Shown here piece after piece: positions 55,297 to 64,000 of a stretch of 64,000 nt of DNA. The position numbers and the translations under genes were made by a program. Below the pieces are notes generated by a model, which did no database searches, was not told the DNA's origin, and was given only the letters and a program-made list of their open reading frames with translations. Position 1 is the stretch's first letter. Every line of letters begins with the position of its first letter. Origin of the DNA: Lasiodiplodia sp. COLG20 (Eukaryota > Ascomycota > Dothideomycetes > Botryosphaeriales > Botryosphaeriaceae); the NCBI GenBank assembly GCA_009801085.1, contig VNWV01000001.1, positions 620,001-684,000 on the forward strand, in the 5' to 3' direction.

Positions 55297-56946
55297 TCAC
55301 GCCCTCTTCTGCCTGTTCTTGATATACTGCGAAATCTGCTCAACGCGAGTCAAGAACATCAAGCGCCTCACATCATTACTCCAAACGAGCACGCCAATAT
55401 GTCCGGCATACTCCTTCAAATCGCGGAATTCTTCCCAATCCTTGAAGTCCTTGAATAGGAAGCCCTCGGTCGCACGCATGCGGTCTCCCTCGATCTGCCA
55501 CAGACGGATCTGGTCGACGACGGTGGGCGGCAGGACGGGGTTCTTGCGTTGCATCTGTGGGTGGGCGTACGTGTCGAGGTAGGAGATGATCTGGTCGGAG
55601 GTGATGCCGAGGCCGATGGCGCGCTGGACCGACTCCTTGGTCAGCTTGCCCGACACTAAGTTGGGGAAGCGCGTCTCCAACTCGGTGAAGAGGGCCAGCA
55701 CTGCAATCTGCAGCTCGCTGCTCGTGTACGCGTAGAGGCGGTAGTTGGTCTCAATGATGATGTAGCCCTTGCTGCCCGAGGTTGATGTGGAGTTGAGGGC
55801 ATTGGAGAAGGAGTCGTTATTGTTGAGGGCGGCGGCGTCTGAGGTTAGTGTCGTGGCGAGACGGGTCGGATAGAAGCGGGTGGATTTGGACGAGGTGCGA
55901 AAGACAATGCCAAAGTCGTTGAGGTCATCGAGCATTTGCAGTTGGGTTGCCGTCAGGCTGTCGGTACTGTAGTCCTGTCCGAGTTCAAGGCTGCCTAGCA
56001 TGAAAAGGAAGGACAAGACGTCGACGTTGTCCATTTTGAGCTGTTGAACGGTTAGTCGTGAGTTCTAAACAGCACATACAACCAATCATTGCATGACGGT
56101 GGAGATAGCAGTAGATGAAATTTCGCCAACGACAGGAGCAACGGTTATTATGAAGGAAGCTAGCCATACCTTGTGAGCATTCTCGAGGTACACGATCAGC
56201 AGACTCCACACTTGTGCGTTCACTTCCTGCAGCAAGAATGAGAAGCCTGCTTGTGTGATGCTCGCCCGTCCTCCTCTCAGCTCAATAAAATGGCCCAGAT
56301 CCAAGAGAGTCTTAGACGCAGGACTGATTTCTGATCCGCCTACCAGCGCCGAACCCGCACTGCCGACCATGTAGTGTAATATAGTTTCCCACTGCCCCCT
56401 CGCGAAGGCGTCTAGTCGTTCTATCGACACGCGCTTCGAGCCGGTTTCTACGCATGGCACGCCAAAGGATCGGTGGTTGCCTCCGCCGGTGAGGGCTTGT
56501 CGGAGCGAGTTCTGAAAGCCGCTGGCAAGACGGTAGGCGCGCTGTCCCTTTGTCTCTTGCGCTTGAGTTATAATGTGGAGGCTTTCGAGCACAGAAATGG
56601 CCTTGTCCTTTTCTCTACGCGAAGAGACGCGTTAGCAGAGGGCTGCGCTAGTCGGAGGGAGGAGCCGTAATCGCACCCATTCGAATCATCGCGTATCCAT
56701 GTCTCTAGTTCCGTAGCGGGGAGAGGGCCGGTCATGTAGAGCATCGCCATGACTATCGTCTTCGCTGTGGGACGCCGGAATGTTAGTCGTGTCGCACACA
56801 CAGTCGCGGTCGGACAGCTGACCTAAGTGAGGCAGCATGCGGCGAAAGACGGCCAAGACGGCCGAGGGCTGCTGGTACAGGCGTTTGTGGATGGCGCCGG
56901 ACAGACCCTCGAGGTAGTCGAGGGCCTGCGACGATGAGGTCGTCAT
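55297..56946 (-). CDS. tfb2: TFIIH subunit Tfb2 (p52)
   Basis: This core TFIIH subunit anchors and stimulates the XPB/Ssl2 helicase in transcription initiation and nucleotide excision repair. Four exons are inferred: 56823-56946, 56677-56764, 56170-56614 and 55297-56040, giving 466 residues. The start MTTSSSQALDYLEGLSGAIHKRLYQQP is typical. Winged-helix-like regions follow, with the family stretch FIELRGGRASITQAGFSFLLQEVNAQVW and, from exon 4, DVLSFLFMLGSLELGQDYS. GYIIIETNYRLYAYTSSELQIAVLALF precedes the C-terminal Ssl2-interacting region, which contains QIRLWQIEGDRMRATEGFL and ends QYIKNRQKR. The 88-nt second exon and a phase-0 intron of 129 nt are required to connect the pieces. The gene is divergent from the thioesterase gene, with only 251 bases between starts. 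Confidence 0.92.
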
Positions 56947-57197
56947 GGCGGAGTGGCGGCGGGCGGTCGACGTCGTTCGCACGTTTCGCTAGGGCAGGGT
57001 CATTGTCGGGGGCTGTCGAGCGAAGGTGGACAAGGTAAACGAACGGGCGCTGGTGGTTTGACTGCACAGCTACAATGCGGTTGCCGCGAGGCGCACGCGA
57101 GTCAGGCAGAGCTGCCTGTAAGGCTGAATGAATCCCCCCGGAGCAAGCGACGTCACCGCTCCCCATCACACCTCCGCGGCGTCGTATCTCATCCATT
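56947..57197. promoter_or_regulatory. Compact bidirectional promoter (tfb2 / thioesterase)
   Basis: The two start codons are 251 bases apart on opposite strands, so both transcripts must start within this short region. It is GC-rich and contains no obvious TATA box. Confidence 0.55.
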
Positions 57198-58242
57198 ATG
57201 TCTCAAAAAACGTTGAAGTTCGTGAATTCGGTAAGCACTCGCTCATTCTGTATGCCATTGGGCTTGTTCTCACGCCGGTAATCCTCAGGTCTGGAAGTCA
57301 TTCCAAGCCACCTCCGGCTTGGAGCCGAGGTAGAACCTCACCCCTCGCCCATACCATCTCTTGACTGACAATTGACTGACTAGGCTTCTGAACAATGTAC
57401 GTGACATTTTTCCTAAATCAGCAGAAGAGATGGGATCCAATTGGCAGAAGGAGCCCTCCGCTATTGAATCAGATTCCTTATTATTGTGATTGCGGGCACA
57501 TCTTCGCTGTGTCAATATCAAATTATCACTCAAGCTGATTGGAAGATCAGCTTCGCATCACCAATGCCGTACCAGGCCGTGTCAAATTCGAACTTGACAT
57601 TGAAAGGCACCATACCAACCGCCTGAAGATCCTCCATGGCGGCACCATCGCGAGCATGGGTGCGTGCGAATTACTTGTACAATCTTAGCTGCCCTACATT
57701 CTCTCTGACACGTATTAACAGTTGATCTCGGCGGCTCGCTTGCTGTGGCTTCAAGGGGCCTTTTCGCGACAGGCGTGTCGACGGATCTGAACGGTACACC
57801 TCTGCAAAGCAACAGTGCAGATTATACAGTTCTTTGAGCAGCATACTGACATGATTTACTCTTGTTTATAGTGACCTATCTCAACTCCGGCGGGACCGAG
57901 GGAAATACCATCCGCGCCGAAGTGACGTGCGATAAGTGTTCGTCGAAACCACCCCAACAACAAGCCGCCTCATTCAAGCTGACATTGGCATCATATAGTC
58001 GGCAAAACACTGGCGTACACAAACATCAAGTTTCTTAATGACAAGAATGAAGTCGTTGCGCGTGGAAGCCACACAAAGTGAGTCATTTCCTCAGTATATC
58101 GCGAACCTCAGTAGAGCCGCCGGGTTTTCTAACTTGGCCTCAAAGGTACGTGACATTTGCTTGGAAGGACCCGAACAACATTGTCGAAGAAATCAAGGCC
58201 GAAGAAGCAAGTTCAACCGAGTTGGGAGATACGAAGCAGTAG
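57198..58242 (+). CDS. PaaI/ACOT13-like thioesterase (hotdog fold)
   Basis: This small hotdog-fold acyl-CoA thioesterase probably hydrolyses acyl-CoA esters. Eight exons are inferred: 57198-57230, 57289-57329, 57384-57396, 57551-57659, 57722-57793, 57872-57937, 57999-58077 and 58146-58242, giving 169 residues. Exon 3 is only 13 nt. The start is MSQKTLKFVNS. The core reads LRITNAVPGRVKFELDI, then ILHGGTIASM-VDLGGSLAVASRGL, in which the HGG segment is the thioesterase active-site signature. NVTYLNSGG and DKFGKTLAYTNIKF follow and complete the hotdog sheet. The C-terminus is an acidic tail. The sixth intron uses the weak donor GTTCGT, chosen because it alone restores DKFGKTLAY. The gene uses a short divergent promoter shared with tfb2. 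Confidence 0.85.
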
Positions 58243-58372
58243 ATAGGCGCACTCGCTACAAGCCATAGAGAGCGTCGTCCTTACTTGAAACTAGTAGAGC
58301 AGTGATAGAACAAATAAGCAACACCATGAGATCCATCGGTGGTATCATACTCTCGATCTACAGACATCTAGG

Positions 58373-60413
58373 CTATGGCGGCGATACATTAAGGAAAGCC
58401 TCCACAACTTCCTTGAAGCTTCTGCTTTCCCCGTCGGTTTCCCGCCACACGGCCTCATCACCCTCCAACTGGGTATCGGCAGCGTACCAGCTCACCTTGA
58501 GACACCCTTCCTTTCCGGAAATGTGTGCTGCTAGCTCTAGCAGCACTGCTTCCTTGCTCTCCCCTTCGCCCTTTCTCTTAACAACATACACCAGCTCCGG
58601 ATGGCGGTTACTCAACTGCAAGCCGGAACGATCCTTGGCGGCGAGGTTAAGCGCCAAATCCATGGATACGGCATGGTCGAGATACTCTCTAAGGGCGTCA
58701 AACGTGTCAAAAGAGAGGGTGCGTTTCTGAACTTGGCGATTGTCGTGGTAGAGGATGTCAGCAAGGGCGGGAGGTATCGTGAGGCTGAACTCGGTGCCCT
58801 GGATATGCGGCGCAATGGGCGTCCGAAGTGTTATTGCGAGCTCTTGACGCAGAACTGCAGCTTCATCCAACGTCGACGGCAAGGGTAAGGTTGCTGTGGT
58901 TTGCAGGGGTCGAGACAATACTGCCATCAGAGCATCCAGTTCAGGAAGACGACTCTGCGCAGAGTAGGCGGTTTTGATTGTCTCCGAGAGGTCTGCGTAT
59001 GCCGACTCAAAATTGGTGCTGAGAGATATACCAGCCCGGGCCAGAATATGCTGAATAGATGAAAAATATGATCTAAGGGCAGTGGTGTTGTTGTGGTGGT
59101 AGATGAAGTTGAGCAAAGTTCGGATGATGGGAAGTTGGGGTTCGGGTCGAGCGCGGTCAGTCATAGGAAGCGGCTGCTGGGTACGCTTTCGCAGTCTTTG
59201 ACTGTGAATGTAGGATAACAGGAGACGCAGTGTGAGCGCTACATCATTGGCTAAGCCATCCTCGGGGCGCCTAGAGGGGAGCTCGTCCGCATCTTCAACG
59301 CCGATCAGATCGACGTGGATCTCCCGCTTTTGGTCCGAAGCATTGGCTGCAGCCTCCGGGCTTGCGGGAATGATGATGACGTGATCTCGGAAGTGAGTTT
59401 TGTAGGATAGCAGTTGCCTGGACTCCATGGTCATCTCGTGGAATAACTCTTGCTCGAAGAGAGAATCTCTTGCTCTCCGGATCAGATCCTCAATTTCCAG
59501 GTCGCTTTGCTGAGCAAAGACCAGACTGTTTTGTTCCGAAGTGCCAACAGTCTTCCCGTCCTCGACAATACGAACACGAACGGTCTTAGGCTTCTGGACG
59601 AGGGCCTGGTCAAGGATGATGTTCCCGTCTTCCTTGGCACGCAGAGGAGCAAAGCCACGAGCCTGGAACCTGTCGCTCGCCTCAAGGAAGCCAAACTGGA
59701 CACCTAGAGTGCCGCTCTCACGAGGCACCCTGCGCAATGACCATCCTCTCTTCTTGATGGACAGAATCTGGCCCCAATATTGGGTCTCTTTCCGCACCTC
59801 TTTCTCCAACTTTGTAGCAGCCTGCAAGAGCGAATCCGCGGATGCCCCGAGTCCCTCCATGGTCCAACCTTTTGCGACGAGATCCTGCTGCTTTCTTTGG
59901 CGCTCATCCAGTTGCTTGATCGGCCACTTGTCATAGGCGAAGCATCCCTCGGGGACACCACTCTGCTTTAGGGTAGGCGACATGTAGTTGGAGCCACGGG
60001 GATTATCTTTGGAGAGGAGAAGGCCAAGGAAGTCGATGGTGTACAGGATTTCCTGCTGGGCATCACTACTCATTGTCAGCGATGCAGACGTGCGAATTTG
60101 GGCCAGCCAGGCCATACTTGATGTGCCTGAACATCTCAGCTTTAGCTTCGCGGAGCTCGTCGGCGCGCTTCTTCGCGTCATCGGTTGCTTCCTCGTCGTC
60201 GTCATGGGCATCAGAAGCATCGGCGACGCCAGCTCGCTGGGCGGCGACCATGTCCCTGAGCTTGTCCTCGTCCATGTGGCGGAATTGGCCGAATTGCGCG
60301 GAGATGCGCTGAAGCTGCATCATGAGCGACTCGTCCTCGTCGGAGCTGGAGGGGGCGGGGCGCAAGGCCAATGGGAGCGAGGGGCTGCCGCCCGACAGCT
60401 GCGAGTCGGCCAT
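58373..60413 (-). CDS. med17: Mediator complex subunit 17 (Med17/Srb4)
   Basis: Med17 is a structural subunit of the Mediator head module, which bridges activators and RNA polymerase II. Two exons are inferred, 60118-60413 and 58373-60065, giving 662 residues. The N-terminus (MADSQLSGG) leads to a helical, Glu/Lys/Arg-rich region, then DAQQEILYTIDFLGLLLSKDNP, the conserved start of the Med17 domain. The central part reads WGQILSIKKRGWSLRRVPRESGTLGVQFGF and includes AARDGNIIL-like head-module contacts (here REKEDGNIILDQAL in loose form). LLLSYIHSQRLRKRT and LLNFIYHHNNTTALRSYF follow. The intron acceptor is ambiguous: AATGAG and GAGTAG lie three bases apart, giving either HIN-DAQ or HINSDAQ. 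The gene is divergent from isn1. Confidence 0.9.
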
Positions 60414-60719
60414 GGCTGGTGGGCGGTTAGACGGCGGGGGCGCGTGCGAGATGGTGGGTGGAGGGCAGAGAGAGGCGTCGGCGGGAGGAAGGATGGTGTT
60501 GACAAGCAAGGCTGCAGCGCTAGCGACGGGTGCATTGCTCGGCTCCGGCTAGGCGGGTCTATCGATAAGAAGAGAGCCAGGGATGAGAGGGGCGCGGGCG
60601 GTGTGGCGGGCGTGTGACATGGATCGGCCAGCTCCGACGCGGAGAAGCTGTCCGCCCAGAGCTCTGCTCTTCGCGCCACGTTCGTCCTCTCTGTCTCTCC
60701 TGAATTCCAGAAAACAGTC
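60414..60719. promoter_or_regulatory. Bidirectional promoter between med17 and isn1
   Basis: The start codons are 306 bases apart on opposite strands. The region has GC-rich and mixed stretches and no obvious TATA box. Confidence 0.5.
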
Positions 60720-62296
60720 ATGACGACCAGGTACAGAGTTGAGTGTACGCCCGCCCCTGCTGCTCCCGCGCCGTTCCACGCTGACGCTCGCCAGATGCAC
60801 TCAAGGTGCGTATTCACCTCCCGCTCTCGGCCTCCGTAGCTCGCTGATCACCTCCGTAGACGCACCGGCGTGACCAATTGGTACCTCAGTCCCTTCAATG
60901 CCATGACAAAGTGTGTGCTAACGTGGCCTGCAGATCGAATGGATCAAGGTGCCCAACCTCCACAAGTGTCTTCCCCGGATCCGAGCTGACGTGCTGCCAG
61001 GGCCTGCTGGCGGTGCCGTTTGTGCTGCACTCGCAGCCGACGGCCGTGTTTGAGCCGCGCCGGGAGAGCACCGAGCAGATGGCCGCCATCGCTCACCGTC
61101 GCTACGGCGAGATCATGCGCGATGTCGAGGAGCTAATCAACGACCACAGTTTGTGCACCTTAAACCTGTTCGTAGCTTTGTCTAAGTCATGTGTCAGTCG
61201 CCCACCAGCGAGCCGGCACCGAGCAGAACTCAAAGCTCAAGTTGCTTGTGCCTGCCGTGTCCAAGTTCTTCACGCCCTTGGTTCTCCACGATGCCTTCGT
61301 CTACCAAGACCAGCGGCGTTTCATCAGCCACCGCCGCTTCGTGGCACCCTCGTTCAACGACGTCCGCCTGATCCTCAACACAGCCCAAGTCATGTCTCTC
61401 GTGCGTGCCGGTCCCCTTGACTTGATCACTTTCGATGGCGACGTCACTCTGTACGATGACGGCCAATCCCTTGTCCCCGAGAACTCCGTCATCCCGCGAA
61501 TCATGGGTCTGCTCCGGAAGGGCACCAGAATCGGCATCGTGACCGCAGCTGGTTACACCGAGGGCGCCCGCTACTACGAGCGTCTGCATGGCCTGCTCGA
61601 CGCCATCCGCGCCTCTGACATGCCCACTAACTACAAGCAAAATCTCATTGTCATGGGCGGTGAAAGCAGCTACCTGTTCAAATACTCGGCCGACGAAAAC
61701 CATCTCCTGCAGTGGGTCCCGAGGAAAGACTGGATTCTCGAGGAGATGCGCTCATGGACCGAGGACGACATACGCCTACTGCTCGACGTGGCTGAGACTG
61801 CCTTGCGTGAGTGTGTGAAGAACATGCGACTGTCTGCACAGATTATTCGGAAGGAACGCGCTGTCGGAATCGTGCCAGCCAATCCCGGTGGAAGGTTTGC
61901 CAGAGAGCAGCTAGAGGAAACCGTCTTGGTGACCCAGAAGATCCTGGAGATGTCCGAGGTCGGCCGGCGCCTGCCCTTCTGTGCTTTCAACGGTGAGTTG
62001 CTGCTCCCAAGACATGTGAAGTCGCTGTGTCTAACAAGAGCCCAAAAGGTGGAAACGACGTCTTCGTCGACATTGGCGACAAATCATGGGGTGTCCTCGC
62101 TTGCCAGCGCTTCTTCGGCGGCATCGAGGGCAGCAAGACGCTTCACGTTGGTGATCAATTCCTTTCCGCCGGCGCCAACGATTTCAAGGCTCGCCTTGCC
62201 TGTACCACGGCTTGGATCGCCAACCCGGCAGAGACATGCTCTCTTCTGGATGAGATCGCTGAGTTGGACGAGATGCAACAAAGGAAGCAGGTGTGA
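60720..62296 (+). CDS. isn1: IMP-specific 5'-nucleotidase (Isn1)
   Basis: This enzyme dephosphorylates IMP to inosine in purine catabolism. Seven exons are inferred: 60720-60744, 60795-60805, 60860-60880, 60934-60948, 61001-61148, 61198-61992 and 62049-62296, giving 420 residues. The first four exons are tiny (25, 11, 21 and 15 nt) yet join as MTTRYRVE-YALK-THRRDQL-IEWIK-GLLAVPFVLHSQPT, which matches the conserved Isn1 N-terminus and validates the model. The HAD-type active site is DLITFDGDVTLYDDG. RIGIVTAAGYTEGARYYERL follows, and GGNDVFVDIGDKSWGVLACQ carries the C-terminal metal-binding region. Fungal Isn1 forms a tetramer regulated by ATP; this is family knowledge. The gene is divergent from med17. 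Confidence 0.93.
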
Positions 62297-62780
62297 CCCT
62301 CGACGGAAATCTCTTAACTTTCCCACCTAATCGGATGTTGGAAATTTGGCTTGGAGTTATTTGGCTGACAACCATATCGGAAGGACGTCGAGTGAGTTCA
62401 TGAAGATCCATGAAGTCAAGATACCAGGGAAGCATGTCGATGGAGTTAGGAAGAAATTCAATTTTGCTGTTTTGAAAGCACCCAAACCAGACCTTAGTCT
62501 TGCATGCCTGCTAATACGCTATCAGTCTGCTCATGCTGATGTCGATGCTGCAGTCCAAAAATCCCAATCTAAACACCTAAGAACCCCTCCAGACCATCAG
62601 AAGGAAGACCAAGGCAATGCAGTCTATTCTTCTGTACTTTTTTGTTGTTCAAAAATCCTCGCATGAAAATTCCAATTCTCCCAGTCTTGTCGCTTCTCCC
62701 GCATCTTATTATCGGAGAACGATCATTTTCCAGTCCTTCCCTTGGCCCATTATCCCGTTTTCAACTCCCGCCCTCGATTC
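62297..62780. other. Intergenic region between convergent genes
   Basis: About 480 bases between the 3' ends of isn1 (plus) and the unknown His/Gln-rich gene (minus), with A- and T-rich tracts suited to terminators. No gene is supported. Confidence 0.4.
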
Positions 62781-63866
62781 CTAGGTTGCAAGCGGACAGA
62801 ACTCGCCAGCCGCAGGGTTGAGCATCGATCTTTCCCTCGCGTGGCCGTTGCTCTGCCGCACGTGCGGCATACCCACCGCCTGAGGAGGAGGATGAGCATC
62901 AATGATGCCCATAGCAACATCGAAGCTGTGGTGTGCCATCGGAGAAATCAATCCAGCCGGGACAAACAGCTCGCCAGACGTCTGCCTCATAACTGGACCC
63001 TCACCTGGGATAGTGTGAAAACTATCCCTCCGCGCCCAGGGCTCCATACCGTCGTGCGTAACAGTTCCCATACTTTGTGCATATGTAGCAGCCAGGGTCG
63101 GGGTCGGAAGCGGGTGAAAATCCCCGGAGGGGTGACGTTCAGCTTCAGCATGCATCTCTACGCCGTAGCTATCAAGGTGCGCAATTGGGGTGCCTTGCTG
63201 GTATTGGTGCTGGTATTGGTGCTGGAGCTGGTGCGGATGCTGATGCTGATGTTGGTGCTGACGCCGAACAGAGTCGTGGGAATGAAAGCCCCTAGCATCA
63301 CTGACAGCTTTGCCATGAAAGCTGTGCGGCCTAGCACCCATCGCGTTCCCGTACTTTCCTCGGCTGCCAGACCATGTCTTCTTCTTGATCTCGGCTTTCC
63401 TCTTGTCTTCTTCCCTCTTGCGCTCCTCTTCAGCCGCGGCGGCCTCGCGCTCGCCCTTCTCCAGCTCAAGCGCCGCCTCCAGAGCCGCGATCTCCTCGAA
63501 CTGCGCCTTTAGCCAGGTCTCCTCGTCGTCGCCGCTCACCGGCAGCTTCTCTTTCTGCGCCGTTACGGCTCCGCCATCGAGGTGAGATTCGGCAGAAGCA
63601 GACGGGTCTGAAGGAAGCGTGTCTTCCCACCGCGGATGGCACTCTGACGTCGCTGTCGCCAAACGGTCCGGCCCGGCGCCCGCGACCGCAGCGGGTACGA
63701 CCGGCTTGCGGAGCTCGTCGTAGATGTGGTGCCCACGCGTGAACCAGTGTCGCAGTTCGTTGAGCGGGCGCGGTGTGCCGACTCCGCTGACGTGGATGTA
63801 GCGGCTTGGTTCAGCTACTTTGTTCCCACCCAGCAGGGATGATGGTGTTGGGGTTGAGGCGGACAT
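62781..63866 (-). CDS. Uncharacterised protein with coiled coil and His/Gln-rich repeat
   Basis: A single open frame gives 361 residues. The N-terminus (MSASTPTPSSLLGGNKVAEPS) is followed by a conserved-looking segment with RYIHVSGVGTPRPLNELRHWFTRGHHIYDEL, which may be the only folded part. Residues ~115-165 form a strong predicted coiled coil, rich in Ala, Glu, Arg and Lys (ELEKGEREAAAAEEERKREE). A basic patch (KRKAEIKKK) follows, and then a ~22-residue run alternating His and Gln (QHQHQHQHPHQLQHQYQH). The C-terminus is Pro/Ser/His-rich and disordered. No family is recognised. It runs close to the right edge of the window and has no supported upstream exon. An upstream start cannot be excluded. 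Confidence 0.6.
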   Translation of the reverse strand: MSASTPTPSSLLGGNKVAEPSRYIHVSGVGTPRPLNELRHWFTRGHHIYDELRKPVVPAAVAGAGPDRLATATSECHPRWEDTLPSDPSASAESHLDGGAVTAQKEKLPVSGDDEETWLKAQFEEIAALEAALELEKGEREAAAAEEERKREEDKRKAEIKKKTWSGSRGKYGNAMGARPHSFHGKAVSDARGFHSHDSVRRQHQHQHQHPHQLQHQYQHQYQQGTPIAHLDSYGVEMHAEAERHPSGDFHPLPTPTLAATYAQSMGTVTHDGMEPWARRDSFHTIPGEGPVMRQTSGELFVPAGLISPMAHHSFDVAMGIIDAHPPPQAVGMPHVRQSNGHARERSMLNPAAGEFCPLAT

Positions 63867-64000
63867 GGTTGCTGCCGGTGCTGCTTCGACGAGGTTTAGC
63901 TGCTGTCTGGTGTTGAGGATGGGTTCGGGTTTCTGTTGATGGGAAGTAGGATGCGGATCGGTCTTTCGGTCGTGAGCGTCTTGATCACCAGCCGATGCGT
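63867..64000. other. Window edge; promoter side of the His/Gln-rich gene
   Basis: The final ~130 bases carry only the 5' flank of the minus-strand gene. Nothing further is supported. Confidence 0.3.

Noticed and set aside
1..64000. CRISPR arrays, bacterial operons, prophage or rRNA genes
   Set aside because: None seen; splice signals and gene families are those of a fungal nuclear genome.

Overview
The window is nuclear DNA of a filamentous ascomycete (Pezizomycotina). The genes carry many short spliceosomal introns, mostly 45-70 nt, with GT donors, CTRAC-like branch sites and AG acceptors. Families confined to or typical of this group are present: a HET-domain protein, ACS-type MFS permeases, a fungal F-box protein and a Cruciform-DNA-recognising (Crp1/Mdg1-like) protein. 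A class such as Dothideomycetes is possible but cannot be fixed from the sequence. I rebuilt the spliced models by eye from splice signals, reading-frame arithmetic and protein family conservation. They have no transcript support.

Layout. 0-7 kb: the end of an unknown gene, isocitrate lyase (glyoxylate cycle) and a DHA1-type MFS drug transporter. 9-25 kb (accessory in character): a kinase-fold protein lacking key catalytic residues, an ACS-family permease whose fifth intron seems to have lost its GT donor, an F-box protein, a HET-domain protein, an unknown protein and a Crp1/Mdg1-like protein with an N-terminal glycogen-binding (AMPK-CBM) domain and four internal repeats. 25.3-28.3 kb: a gene-free stretch with a possible solo LTR. 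28-38 kb: fatty aldehyde dehydrogenase, the cytochrome bc1 assembly chaperone Cbp3, a flavin monooxygenase-like protein, mitochondrial 3-oxoacyl-ACP synthase and a NiCoT nickel permease with an unusual C-terminus, followed by a degenerate tRNA-Ala-like sequence. 39-52 kb: the E2 enzyme Ubc6 and Sam50 (divergent), another ACS permease, a small protein with two chromo-like modules, a zinc alcohol dehydrogenase with a probable mitochondrial presequence, and ETF-ubiquinone oxidoreductase. 52-64 kb: a disordered unknown protein, TFIIH subunit Tfb2, a PaaI-like thioesterase, Mediator subunit Med17, IMP-specific 5'-nucleotidase with several micro-exons, and an unknown His/Gln-rich protein.

There is no obvious secondary-metabolite or operon-like cluster. 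Several neighbours act in mitochondria (Cbp3, ketoacyl synthase, Sam50, ETF-QO, possibly the alcohol dehydrogenase), and isocitrate lyase, fatty aldehyde dehydrogenase and ETF-QO all belong to fat and C2 catabolism. Four gene pairs share short divergent promoters.

The most interesting non-genic signal is a family of three related ~80-95 bp hairpin elements at 38.4, 45.6 and 52.4 kb. They look like a miniature inverted-repeat element, with probable 3-bp target duplications at two copies. No fully new multi-gene system is evident.
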